From Selaginella moellendorffii (taxonomy: Eukaryota; Streptophyta; Lycopodiopsida; Selaginellales; Selaginellaceae): 64,000 nucleotides of DNA. Positions 1 through 10,486 of this stretch are shown one piece after another. Positions within the stretch are counted from its first letter, which is position 1, and the number at the start of each line of letters is the position of its first letter. Made by a program: the position numbers and the translations under genes. The notes under the pieces are model-generated. The model saw only the letters and a list, made by a program, of their open reading frames with translations, made no database searches and had not been told where the DNA came from. Where the stretch lies: the NCBI RefSeq assembly GCF_000143415.4, contig NW_003314303.1, positions 1,561,508-1,625,507 of the forward strand, given 5' to 3'.

Positions 1-387
1 AAAGAAAGAGTCTAAGATGGACTTGAGATAATAAAATATTTTTTATTCTGTTAAATTAATAAACATGGTGGGAAATGTTTGTCCTAAAATATTTATTATG
101 AATTTGGTAAATTTGATGTTATAATTTCAAGTTTAACAATGATTATCAAATATAAAAAATACAATTCTAAATAGATAGTTTATATGCTATACTACTATAA
201 TTACGATAATTATTCAAACATGTTTGGATATTTGTAGCAGATTTTAAAAAATGCCAAAATAATATAAAACTGGTTTTGTTTCATAACCTTGATTATTTAA
301 ATAACAAATTTGATCAATTGCATTTAAATCCAACATAATTATTTGGAATAATCAACAATTCAAAAGTGTTTGTATGATCTTTTATAA
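1..387. other. AT-rich intergenic DNA
   Basis: The stretch is strongly AT-rich with stop codons in all frames. No gene, RNA or repeat was recognised. It is the 3' flank of the P450 gene that ends at 388. Confidence 0.6.
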
Positions 388-2266
388 TTACAGGAGTTTT
401 GAAACTCTTACCGAATAGAAGTCTCGTGGCCTTGGATGTGGCAAGTAAGAAACTTTGCTGTTGGGATTCAAGGCAGTCCACCTACAAAGCCCATGTAAAG
501 TAAGACGCACAAATAATACATCTTCACCTGTAGCCAGTAACGAAGTAATGGACGACAATGAAGATTTGAAGCTTGGCAAGCTCGTTACCAGGACAAGTTC
601 GATTTCCCATCCCAAAGGGTATGAACGTGAATGGAGATGCTCCATATTTCTAGTGGAAAACCCCAGCCAGAGTTACAGAGGAAGGCTTTGAGAATTTAGT
701 ACCTCCCAGCGCTCTGGATCGAATTTTTCCGGGTCGGGGTGGACGTGTGGATCCATGTGTACTTGTCTTAGCCACGCTTCCGCATGCCACCCTTTGGGAA
801 TGGTAAAGCCTATGCATGGAATGCAATGTGAGAAAATCACTTGAAAGATGAAAAGCACACTCACCATTAAACTCGACATCTACCAAGGCTCTTCTGAAGA
901 CCATTGGCGAGATATTTGCAAGTCGCAGTGTTTCGTCGACAACCTGGGAAAAGAAGAGACAAAATCAGGAATGAAAACAAGGAAAAATGGCCAGCACTGA
1001 CACTAGAAAGGTAGCGCATTCTTTTGATGTCTGAAAGGTTGAGCATTTCCCCTTCTGAAATGCATTTAGCAATGCCATCTTGCTCGGTCTGAATAAGAAA
1101 GATTGTATGTTTGTATGAAACTGCCAAGGTTTACCTTCACTTTCTCGAGCACATCAGGATTTTGCTTCAGGAAAATCATCAGCCACATGATGACATGAGC
1201 CGTCGAGTCGTGACCAGCGTTCATGTACATGTTGAGCACGTCTATGATTTGAGCGTCTTCCAGAGCCTCTCCTTTGTCATCTAGCTGATCCATGAGCAAC
1301 GAAAGAATGTTTGTTTCCTGTGGCTTTCCAGAAGCTCTTCGCTGGTTGATCACGTCCTGGATAAGCTTGATGAGCTTTCGCCTCGCCTGAGAATGGGAAA
1401 ACGTCACAAAGCTGTGTAGGACAACGCATGTGGCTTTTACCTTCAAGGCTTTGTTGTAGGCAGTCCCAGGGAAGTTGATGGGAAGAGCACGAATGCCTTG
1501 GTTGACAATGTAGTACAAGGAGAAAGTCTCATCCACGTCGAGACTGGAGTCTTTCCCATATAAAATGTGGAGGACAGTTAGAAACGTGAACTGTCATATC
1601 AGAAAAACCCAGTGTCAACAAGAAAACTACGACAAAGAGGAAGTAAACATCGCTTACCCTTCTCATCTCGGTAAGAAGAACGATCTTATCCTGCGCAGAC
1701 CACCTCGCAAGGCACGCTTTTATGTTGTTGACGATGAGAGGCACATACTGCTCTAGAGCTTTGGGACTGTTCACAGCGGGCTCGGTAAGCTTCCGGAGCT
1801 TGAAGTGGCTCTCTCCAGTTAATCCCGCAAACGAATTTCGTCCCATGAGCTCAACAGCGCTCTCCGGCCATCCTGTCTCAAAGCTGTCTTTGGAGAGCAC
1901 GAATTTGCATGCCTCTGGTGTGGCAGCCAGGACGGTGGGCTGCCAGAACAGAAACGCCTTGTAAAAACCCACTCGATTGTACCTGGAAACCAAGAAGAAG
2001 CGACGGTTAGACAAGCGAGAGAAAACTACGACAGTACCCAACTTTGCAACGTAGTGAGCCATGAAAGTGTCCGGTCTTCCAGACTTGAAGGCTCTGAGAA
2101 AAGCAGCCATGTTGCCAAAGACGGGCCATCCAAGCGAACCTGGTGGAAGTGGAGGCTGCCCCGGCTTGAGCACCGGCTCATAGTACCATTTGTTGAAAAA
2201 ACTCGAGAATGTCAACAAGGCAGTGACTGCCACCACCGCAACGCCAAGAATCATGGCAACCTCCAT
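388..2266 (-). CDS. KAO: Cytochrome P450, CYP88-like (ent-kaurenoic acid oxidase type), nine exons
   Basis: Membrane-anchored P450. CYP88 enzymes oxidise ent-kaurenoic acid to GA12 in gibberellin synthesis at the ER. Starting at ATG 2266, an N-terminal hydrophobic anchor is followed by the proline-rich hinge [14 protein letters not shown] and the LRAFKSG segment typical of CYP88. Splicing eight short GT-AG introns restores all P450 hallmarks in order: I-helix AGHDST, K-helix ETLR, DPERW, and the haem loop [11 protein letters not shown]. The haem loop lies in a separate exon near 595-650. The last exon carries YLPHPRPRD and stops at 388-390. Length is about 490 residues, normal for the family, and no break was seen. 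The frame is open for 19 codons upstream of 2266 but offers only a non-ATG start. P450 identity is certain. The CYP88 call rests on N-terminal resemblance, and another clan-85 enzyme remains possible. Confidence 0.85.
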
Positions 2267-2991
2267 CGTTTTTTTGCTTGACGGGCACCGCAAAAACCTC
2301 TGATCTCCCTTCCTGCATAACATTTTGCTTGCAAGCCATTAGCGCCCATAAGACAAAAGGAATCAGACTTACCTTCAAAGCTTCCATTAGCTCCAAATAA
2401 AAACGCTTGTCTTTTCTTAACAGGATGCCTTCACCATTTAAAAGAGCCGCGGAAAACTGTAGTCTGTGTCCATTATCTCAACAGTAACGATTCCAGCTGC
2501 AGAGATTCCAAGAGCGCTGCTTTTTCCGTAGAGGTTGGCAGATAGATATCAAAAAAGAATTGAAAGGACAGAGATTACCTGGTCGGAGTTTCATCTTCGT
2601 AAAGCAAGACCATACCCATTGCATAGCCTGTTAACAATCACCAAAAGCTGCACAGGGACAATTCGGATCCGCCAAATAACAAATCTTTAGCATTGCATTC
2701 CTGTAATACCATCACCTGAGAAAGTGACTTTTAATTCTACCTTCTCACTGCAAAACTACAAGCGTGAGTGATTCAATAAAAGAAACAGAAATCCACAGTA
2801 GCTGAGTTCCTGTAAAGAATAACAGGCTTAGCTTTTTAAGAACAGAGTAAGAAAACTTCGAAAGAAGCACACCTGAGTTTGGCTGAAGAAGAACGAGGCT
2901 AGATACAAAAAAATGGACAAAAAAGCACAAAGGTAATAGTACAATCGCGAGCTGATGTTTTGCTCAGCTTCAACCCACCAAAGTGAACTAC
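2267..2991. other. Intergenic region upstream of the P450
   Basis: This 725-bp stretch lies between the stop of the NEMP-type gene and the P450 start. Both genes run leftward, so it should hold the P450 promoter and 5' UTR. Only short open frames occur and no motif was secure. Confidence 0.5.
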
Positions 2992-4931
2992 CTATGAGGA
3001 CAGGCTCGCCGTCAACTCAATCTCCTCTTCCGGCCTTTCTTCACGCGCGTCGTGTGGCAGCACGGCAATTCTGTCGGTGTTTTCAATGGCCCACTCGGCG
3101 AACTTTGGCGAAGAAAGTAGTTCTTTCATGGAGTTGTGCGTGTATTCCCTCGCCAGGGCCTCTCTCTCTGCCCGGGACATCTTGTTGCGCTCAGGTGTGT
3201 GGTGGAAAGTTGAGTAGAAGGTTCGCTCGGGTGTCACCTTGAAAGTTGCTGGAGGCGACACGAAGACGCGCTTTCCTGCATAAACACGCAGTTTAGAGCT
3301 AAACAAGACGATATAATTTACCTGAAATGGTGACTGGAGTGTGATAGGAGCTTGACGGAACTCCAAAGGGGGATGTGGCGACTTGCTTCTTCTTCCACAT
3401 CTTCACATACTTTTTGCGATACCTCCACGCGCCGAAGGCAGAAGAAGAGGAATCTCCCCTGGAGAATGGCCACGAGAAATCGACCAGACTTCCCAGGCCT
3501 TTAAAATGCTTGGGTACCAGAGAAATCAATATCCCGACGATCAATGACAGAACGCTGAACACCGGATCAGTCGAAGTCTGAAAAACGGGGTGTAAGCTCC
3601 GCAGGAAGAATAAAGCTTGTTTACTCACTTGTAAGAGCATTGTAGCGCCAAAAAGCCGGATAGCCCACTTGACGAACGTTGCTGTCCCAGAGTCCACATC
3701 TCCCTCATTCGTGAGAATAAACTTACGAACTCCCCAATATCCCATGTATGCACCGACTGTGAGAACTCCCATCAAACAAAAGATGGCGATCTGCAAGGGA
3801 ACGGTTAAAGAAGGCATTGGAAAAAAAAGTACTATATATATCTTACCGGCTTAACCATGTCTTCCCCCACTCCCATATCCATCAACATTGGGGTCAAAAG
3901 AATCGAGATCTGTCGGAGTAAAAGAGCTCCAAAACCCACCTGAAAATCGTGCTACATGTCAGAACGAAAAGCTGGCCGAGAAGGAAAAAAAGAAACAAAA
4001 AAAAAAATGCTTACAAGAGAGCCATATAGAAGTATGTAGATACTGCTTTTCCTGCCAAATGGCAGAAGTTTCATCGCCTGCAGTTAGCTGTTAACGAAGG
4101 ACAGTCAGCTCTACAATTTGTACCTGAAACAAAATGATGAGCACCACTAAAACGATGCCCAGAGTCATGCCACTGCTGTAGTAAAAGGGAACCCATTCGC
4201 TCACGATGGGCGCCGAAATGAGTAAAGCGATGCCTAGTACGAAGAGAAACACTCGGTAGGAGCAAAACTCTGTAACACGCAATGATCAGCAACTTGTCCA
4301 AGAAGAAAAGAAAAAAAACTCGTACCTTCTTTGACGAGCACAGTGACAGGAGTGTCTTTAATCGAGGCTTTCCGATCTGACCGGATATCAACGTACATGG
4401 TTTCGAACGGTGACATGCTCGCAAACCACTTATTCTTTTCCAGAGCCTTCCACTTTTCTTTCGAGCACTGGCACAAGTCCAGGGTCGCGTTGCTGCGAAG
4501 AAACGCAAACCAAACCAACCAAACCAACAAAAACAAGAGTGTTAGAACCGCCACAGAGTTCTTCCCCAAAGAGCTTCATGCATACCCATGAAGGCAAGCC
4601 TCGATCTTCGATAGAGTGAAAGGAGCCGAAACATTCACGCGCCGGACGTGAGCGAGCTTGAGGAAGCTCTCCAATCGCGACAACGCCGGGACGACGTAGC
4701 GCTTGCAGCTAAGGACGCTGCCAGTGCTCATCCCCGGCGAAGAGCTCATGAAAGAATCGTCCAAAAGCGGCGCCTGGAGAGCGTCCGGGTCGCCGCCATC
4801 GCCTGTCAATAAAGACAACCTCTAAGCTACCGCCATAGCTGCGCAGCCACAGTACCTTCGATCGCGCCTCCAAAAGCCGCGCAACAAGCGACGAGGACGA
4901 GAATCCCAATCACGCGCCATCGCCAAGCCAT
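2992..4931 (-). CDS. PNET2: NEMP/PNET2-type nuclear-envelope membrane protein (DUF2215), nine exons
   Basis: Plant PNET2 proteins are inner-nuclear-membrane proteins of the NEMP/TMEM194 family. The spliced model begins MAWRWRVIG, a signal-peptide-like hydrophobic start at 4931. A lumenal domain follows with cysteine-containing segments (LSCKRY, LCQCSKEKW). Next come several membrane helices spread over four exons, including LLPFGRKSSIYILLYGSL in a small exon near 4015-4080. The nucleoplasmic tail carries VTPERTFYSTFHHTPER, a strongly conserved block of the plant family, and ends in an acidic tail (stop 2992-2994). All introns are GT-AG and 50-95 bp long. The start lies only 116 bp from the divergent RST gene, so a shared promoter is likely. 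Family confidence is high; localisation is inferred from the family. Confidence 0.85.
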
Positions 4932-5046
4932 TAGAAAAAACCCTAGTGTATCGTCTGCCCTAAAGCTTTCCACTCTTATTTCTAGGTTTTTGCGCCCACA
5001 TCCTCCAGCGAGAGAAAAAATCATGGCCTCTATCTCCTCCTACTAG

Positions 5047-5937
5047 ATGGATCTCCAGCTCCCGGATGGAATTCCTCACAGGTAAAGCTCCTCTCAGCTG
5101 GATTCTCAGTGCCAAATCCAAGATGTAGGCCCAAAGAGGAATCGGATGAAACCCCAAATGATGTCTCATCCTCTTGCATTTCCAGTGGCAACGGAAGCGT
5201 TTGCCACTCTTTCCAGGTCTGGGATTCCTCTCTCTCGCGATCTCTCTTGACACATTTTTATTTCTCTTTCGCCCTTAGCGAATGAGTGTGCCCAAAACAC
5301 CATGGGTTTCGTTTGTAAGAGTTCTTAAAGTGCTTAAGGAGAAGCTATCGTTCCAGGATTTTATTTATCTGGTGGAGCAGTACACAGTCTTTAAGGCAAG
5401 CCTTTTTTATTTCTAGTTTTACTTTCGATTTTTCATTTTTTCTTTTTTGGTTCTTGATCTAACACGAAGCAATCTTTTTTTGCAGCAAGGGAAGATTTCT
5501 CGTGACACACTCGTGCGTGTTTTCAAAGACATTGTAGGCGAGCAAACGCTGAAAGAGATGGTCATTAGCATGCAACCGGAGGTAATTTTCATCGATCTCT
5601 ACAAGAACAACGCAAAAAAAATTCACATTTTTTGGTTATAGGTGTTGCAGGCTCAAAAGAGCCTCTTACGATCCGTCAAGTCTTTTGCAAAGCACACCCG
5701 CGGTATGTGTAAGCCTTTCTCTCGATCCAGCTTACTTGACTGCTTGATGCAAGTATCGACAGTAAGTTCTTGTGTCTCAATATGGTTCTTGAGACTGACT
5801 AACATCCAGATATGGCGTTGAATCCAAAAGGACTTGATCCAAAAGCCACTCTCGACACCATTGAACTGGATGTCGAGGTGGAGAGGGATTCTCATCCGAG
5901 GCTTTTGCTTACATTACCAAGTTTCTTTTGGCGATGA
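5047..5937 (+). CDS. Small RST-domain-like protein
   Basis: The six-exon model starts at 5047 (MDLQLPDGIPHR) and ends at TGA 5935-5937, giving about 175 residues. After a Ser/Thr/acidic N-terminus, exons 3-5 encode a helical module (PWVSFVRVLKVLKEKLSFQDF, then QGKISRDTLVRVFKDIVG). It resembles the RCD1-SRO-TAF4 (RST) interaction domain of plant SRO proteins and TAF4, including the KISRD...VG core. No PARP-like or WWE domain precedes it. The intron after VFK uses a GC donor (AAG|GCAAGC) with a normal TTTGCAG acceptor. The tail ends LTLPSFFWR. RST proteins bind transcription factors, so a role as a small adaptor is inferred. The match was recognised by eye; the exon chain stays open and in phase throughout. 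Confidence 0.65.
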
Positions 5938-7039
5938 AGGCAAGCTCGCATTGTCTAGCCATTTGAAGGAGGTGTGAAGTCAAAAGGTTTTGTGAAAGAG
6001 GAGGGGTTTCCAGTTTCCTGTGGAGTGATGATGAGACAGCCTTTCTCGTGATGGAGGTTGGTATTTATATGCAAGAAATGGCCTCCGTGAGTGAGATCAT
6101 GGACCAAAAAGAAGTTTTCTCTTCTTTTTTTTTTCGTTTCACTTTGCTGCCTGCGAAGCAATCTTCACTGATGGTTTGATTTTGTTTCTTTGTTTCCTAT
6201 TTTCAGGTGACAAATGCAGTCTGGAACCTGAACTTGAGACAAGCAGTGACACCACAAAGCAGAGCAATTTGTCGATAATGCTGAAAACCAAGAAGGCCTG
6301 AGTTCCTAAGTGTGTTATTCTGTACACAAAGTAGAGTTACGACAGGAGCTGGAAATGAAGCTCAATATGTTGTTAAGCTTTCCTTCAAACTTGGAATGCA
6401 TTTTAGTTTCTTCCATGATCAAAGTTCATGATCCGGAGTTTTCAGATGTGCTGATCAGGTGGAAACATCATCAAGAAAATTCCACTTTAGAGATCGTTTC
6501 AGTCCGGAGTCCCATCAACCTGGCATATTTCTGGATCTGGTGACAGAGACAAGAGACCTGTCCTTGCCTCCTCATTCTCCTGCTCGGATTCTCCAAGTTC
6601 ATCTTTGATGATGCGGTTCTCGGACTAAGTTTCATGCTAGCTTTGATCCTCGACTGGACAAGAAGAAAAATCAAGTTGCTTTGTAAAAGTTCCTCTTTGC
6701 TACCTTGTGACACCGAGTCCTCTCTCCTAAACCAACAAGAACAGGGAAGCAAGGGAATTTCACGAAGAAATGCCTCTCATCTCTGTTGGATGGACAAACA
6801 CGTAATGGCCGGCTCTTCTCCAGTGCTTTGCTTGCATTACTGCAAAAAGATCCACAACGCGCTTCATCTATCCAAGAGTGAACATCTCATATGCTCCAGC
6901 ACTTGGCATGCATTCCACTGTCGCATTACACCGTTGAATTCCTGCCTCATCGAGAGCAATTGTCTTTTATTGAAAATTGAGAATTCGCATCAATCAATTC
7001 TGAGAGGGTGGCATTGCCATTCAACCAGACAAAAGGTCA
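5938..7039. other. Intergenic region without recognised gene
   Basis: The first few hundred bases are probably 3' UTR of the RST gene. A 140-codon open frame at 6634-7056 has no family resemblance and an amino-acid mix typical of non-coding DNA, so it is not called. Confidence 0.5.
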
Positions 7040-8075
7040 CAGTCGGAGTAAGATAATTAGGAATAAGTTTAGCTGAAGCCTCATAAAAATGTTGAGTGAA
7101 ATGAGTACCATCAGACCATAATTCACTTGGATTCTCACATACAGTACCACTAGTTTCCGCAACCACATAATATAGAATTATTACAACGAAAATCACCATC
7201 AGGAACACCACAACAAGATTCTTTATAAGTTTTGAATCCATAGCTATCCATATTTTGAATTATTTTCATTGCTTGCAGAAAACCTCATTTTTTATTATTA
7301 ATATAATTTATCATACTTAATAGTTTATTATTTAAATAAATTAATAACATTAGTAGTTTCAATAACACATCCAAACTTGTCATAATGCATATCAGTAGCA
7401 TTTGAAAATAGTTGTAAATAACTTAAAGCACAATCAAAACGAGGAAGATTCATTATTAAAAAATATTTTGCATCAGAATTATATAAATCCAAAATATTAG
7501 ATATACCCTTAATCGGAATTGTAATATTTAATACATATGCAAAATCTGGCATACCATAACCAAGATCATTGCCACCAATCTCAATATAATAAAGTGCTTT
7601 TTCATATAATATTTTCTTATCATCTTGATGATCTTTAACTTGTTATTTATGCCATATAAATTCTAAAATTTAAACAGATAATATATGAGGAGTAGCAAAA
7701 GTATTATCATAAACATTAGCTAGATGACCAGTTGCTCCAGCATAACCAAAATTCAAACTTGTAAAATAAGTACCATTATAAGAGACTTGGAAGCTCAATA
7801 TCACCAAGTTTAAAATTGTGAGCTAAAATATATATCCATCACTTTATCTTCCAGTGGGATTTCCAAGTGTTACTCCATACAGTAAATTTCCAGGACTATA
7901 TTGATGTGCTGCTAATGTTTCAAGATTACAATTACCAGTATCAGAAAGTGAATCAGAAAGATTGCACTTGGATATATTTGCTTTTCAAAATTACGAGCAT
8001 CACCATAGATCACTAGCAAACCAAAAAGAATTAAAAAGAGAAGACTAAAAGATATAGACACAAACCAAAGATTAC
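7040..8075 (-). pseudogene. AT-rich relic of a GDSL esterase/lipase
   Basis: On the minus strand all GDSL landmarks appear in order but in shifting frames. There is a hydrophobic leader ending LLVIYGDARNFEKQIYPSAIF (about 8000-8060), then LSDSLSDTGN, the block I region. A small deletion at the junction has removed the FGD part and shifted the frame. Next come FGYAGATGHLANVYDN, the block III pair IGGNDLGYG, a NLPRFDC segment, ESCCGVPDG, and finally CENPSELWSDGTHFTQHFYEASAKL with the catalytic Asp-x-x-His. In-frame stops and at least two frameshifts interrupt it. No credible ATG precedes the leader. Codon use is far more AT-rich than in the working genes nearby. Family secreted esterases act on acyl or acetyl esters. 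This copy cannot make a full enzyme. Confidence 0.8.
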
Positions 8076-8410
8076 AAAATGATGTGATAATAAAATTGAA
8101 TTCAATAATATTAAGTGTGGTGTTCCTTTTATATTTCAGTTTATTTCTAGTAAAATTTAATTAGAAAAGCCTTAAAGCTATTCTTTGTTCGTCCAAAAAA
8201 CTAATCCTGATTATTAAAGGTATGAATTCTGGAGCAGCAGAGACAAGCATATCGAGAGAGCTGCTGCAAGTGAAAATGCATCATGTCTGAAGGACTAGTC
8301 AAACAATGTTACATTAAGTCGCTGGAAACATCAAGAACAGAGACCAAGCTAAAATTTCTACATTTTTCTCATATTTGTAGAAAAACTTTATTTCCAAGGG
8401 AAGAACACAA

Positions 8411-8994
8411 CTAACATTTACCTTTCTTACATGGAGGCGGTGGAGGTGGTGGTGATCGTCTCGGCGGCGGGGGTGGCGGTGATCGTCTCGGCGGTGGGGG
8501 TGGCGGTGATCGTCTTGGCGGCGGGGGTGGCGGCGGCGGGGGTGGCAGTGATCGTCTTGGCGGTGGAGGTGGCGGTGATCGTCTAGGCGGTGGAGGTGGG
8601 GGTGATCGTCTAGGCGGCAAGTTGCAATCCACCAGAGGGAGAATTCCAAACGAGAGGACTGTTGATGGGCCACAAACAGTAGTGTTCTTGGTGAGAATTG
8701 TGGAACCGTTTATGGACATGGAACAGGCAGCTCCAAAGAATGTGATTCCAGGCTCCTCTGTGAAAATAAAGCTGCCCAAAACACAAATTTTTTTATCATC
8801 CATCTCACAAGAGAATACATTTGTTCTCACTTATATCCAAAGACAGGAAGAACAGGAAAGCACTGTGCTGGAGTTGAGAAATTTGTCAGCACTGTGGTGC
8901 ATGTTGGGTCTCCATAGATTTCATACGTGCTAGCAGCAGCCAAACCAGTAGATATTGCAAGAAACAAGGTGATAAAAGTGCTCCATGTGGCCAT
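8411..8994 (-). CDS. Small secreted protein with (P)nRRS-repeat tail
   Basis: Starts at ATG 8994 (MATWSTFITLFLAIS, a clear signal peptide). One intron of about 60 bp (donor GTGAGA near 8832) joins FGY to NFIFTEEPG. The mature N-terminal domain of about 90 residues holds four cysteines and shares AQCFP..P.FGY.FIF..EPGI with the divergent gene at 9284. The C-terminus is a near-perfect repeat of PPRRSPPPPP units from about 8625 down to 8425, ending CKKGKC. The tail resembles extensin or proline-rich wall proteins, with Arg in place of Tyr/Lys, so a cell-wall location is inferred. The domain matches no family I know. A TTG lies upstream in frame but ATG 8994 fits the signal peptide better. Confidence 0.8.
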
Positions 8995-9236
8995 CTCTTC
9001 TTTTCTACTCAATGCTAAGATTGAGGTCTTTTTAAGAGGTTTTTATAGCTGGAAACTTTGAGACTGGTCTAGCTACAAGCTTAATTTTTTCTTCTTGATT
9101 TGATGCTATGATGCACCTAGAACAAGCAACTAGTTGATTTGATTAAAAAACAATTATTGGTGATCACTTCCTTTCCACAAACAATCGTCAAGATTGTTGG
9201 TTAACCTTGCAAGATTGGATCTTATCATTTTGCGCA

Positions 9237-9243
9237 TATATAA
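9237..9243 (+). promoter_or_regulatory. TATA box
   Basis: TATATAA lies 41 bp before ATG 9284, at a plausible core-promoter distance for this short-leader gene. Confidence 0.5.
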
Positions 9244-9283
9244 GTTTGCCAGAGCAGTGATCTTCATCTCATTGTCTTTAAAG

Positions 9284-9643
9284 ATGTCAAAGAGGTCTTC
9301 CCTGTTTCCAACGCTGCTCATGCTTGTAATCTTCTCATTTGGCTACATTGCAATGGTCAAGAGCGAGAGCTATTTCAAGATCTATCTAGCACCTGGAGCT
9401 TGTAACTTGGATCTAAACACCGCCACCAATTTCTCCCAGCCTGCACAGTGCTTCCCAGCACCACCAGCGTTTGGCTACAAGTTTATCTTTGACAAGGAGC
9501 CAGGGATCCTCTACTCCACACTGGCTTGCTCTTTTGGCAATGGAAGTAGCGTGCTCACACAAACCACAACGGAATGTAATCCCATAGCAAACACCACCCT
9601 TGCATTTGGAATCATCCCACTCTCTAGCTGCAGAGCTGTGTAA
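9284..9643 (+). CDS. Small secreted protein, tail-less paralogue
   Basis: Intronless, 119 residues, from ATG 9284 to TAA 9641-9643. It has a basic start, a hydrophobic signal segment (LLMLVIFSFGYIAMV), then a domain with cysteines at CNLD, AQCFP, ACSF, ECNP and SSCRAV. AQCFPAPPAFGYKFIFDKEPG aligns directly with the divergent protein ending at 8411. It lacks that protein's proline tail and its intron, whose position falls inside the shared FGY-FIF block. The two are a head-to-head duplicated pair with 289 bp between starts. Function is unknown; secretion is inferred. An AATAAA-like signal (GAATAAAAGC) follows at about 9668. Confidence 0.85.
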   Translation: MSKRSSLFPTLLMLVIFSFGYIAMVKSESYFKIYLAPGACNLDLNTATNFSQPAQCFPAPPAFGYKFIFDKEPGILYSTLACSFGNGSSVLTQTTTECNPIANTTLAFGIIPLSSCRAV

Positions 9644-10486
9644 GTGTTCTCATCATAAAGTATCAACGAATAAAAGCTTTAGAAAACCACTCCAAGAGAT
9701 TTACAAGAGAAATCAGTGTGTGCTCTACCAAGAAATCAAAGCTTGTGAAGATTGTTTGGGAAAGAAATCTACAAAGAGTAAAATGAGTTTTGTGCCAAGA
9801 GTAACTTCCTTCTTTTTCTTCTTGGATTCGTTGATATGAAAGGTGCAATGCTTGGTGCGTGAAAGCTTGTGCTTTAATTCAAACAAAAGGCAGCCAGAGC
9901 GATCGGGTACGTTCCAATCCAAGATTCCAGAGATTCCCTTTGGCCGATCCTCTCTCCAGATGGATGATATTTTGTACCATCTTTAATGGCGATGATCTTG
10001 TGAGAGCCAAGGACAAAGCGACTGGCGCTCTTCATGTCTTCCTCATGCCCCCACCACACGCCTGCCAGCCACCAAGCATTCCAAGTGTGTGCTGATGGCC
10101 CTCCAAGATTCCGGGCTCTAGAAGTACTTCCATTCACTTGCTCACTCCCAAAATTCTCGACTTGGGCGATCTCTCGGCGATCCGGCAAGAGCCCACTACG
10201 CATTCCCGCCTCCCTCGACGTGGGCTCGATCGATTCCATCGCAGTTTTGCTTCCTGGCAGCAATTCTGGAGCTAATACGTGCAAAGAGTGGCAAGAAAAG
10301 CTAGCTCGATTGCGGCGCTTGGGCGCCCTCTTCCGGCGATTCTGGGAGAAACCCACGTCGCATTCCCGCCGATCCCGACGTGGGTCGGATCGATCCCATC
10401 GATTCCTCTTCGATCGACTCGGTCAAATGCCAAGAATATAGGAGGTGCTCGATTGGGCCTCCAATTCCGGATCTAGGGCGGGCGCG
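9644..10486. other. Intergenic region with tandem duplication upstream of PLD
   Basis: It contains the 3' UTR of the small secreted gene and the promoter/leader of PLD. About 70 bp at 10169-10240 (CGGCGATCC...GACGTGGG...CGATTCCATCG) recurs with changes at 10330-10401, about 161 bp later. No coding unit is convincing; the long open frames here are GC-driven shadows. Confidence 0.55.

Noticed and set aside
6634..7056. 140-codon plus-strand frame
   Set aside because: Cys/His/Ser/Leu-rich composition typical of non-coding DNA and overlap with the GDSL relic region.
9874..10356. 160-codon minus-strand frame upstream of PLD
   Set aside because: Overlaps the PLD leader duplication; no conserved motif and no start context.
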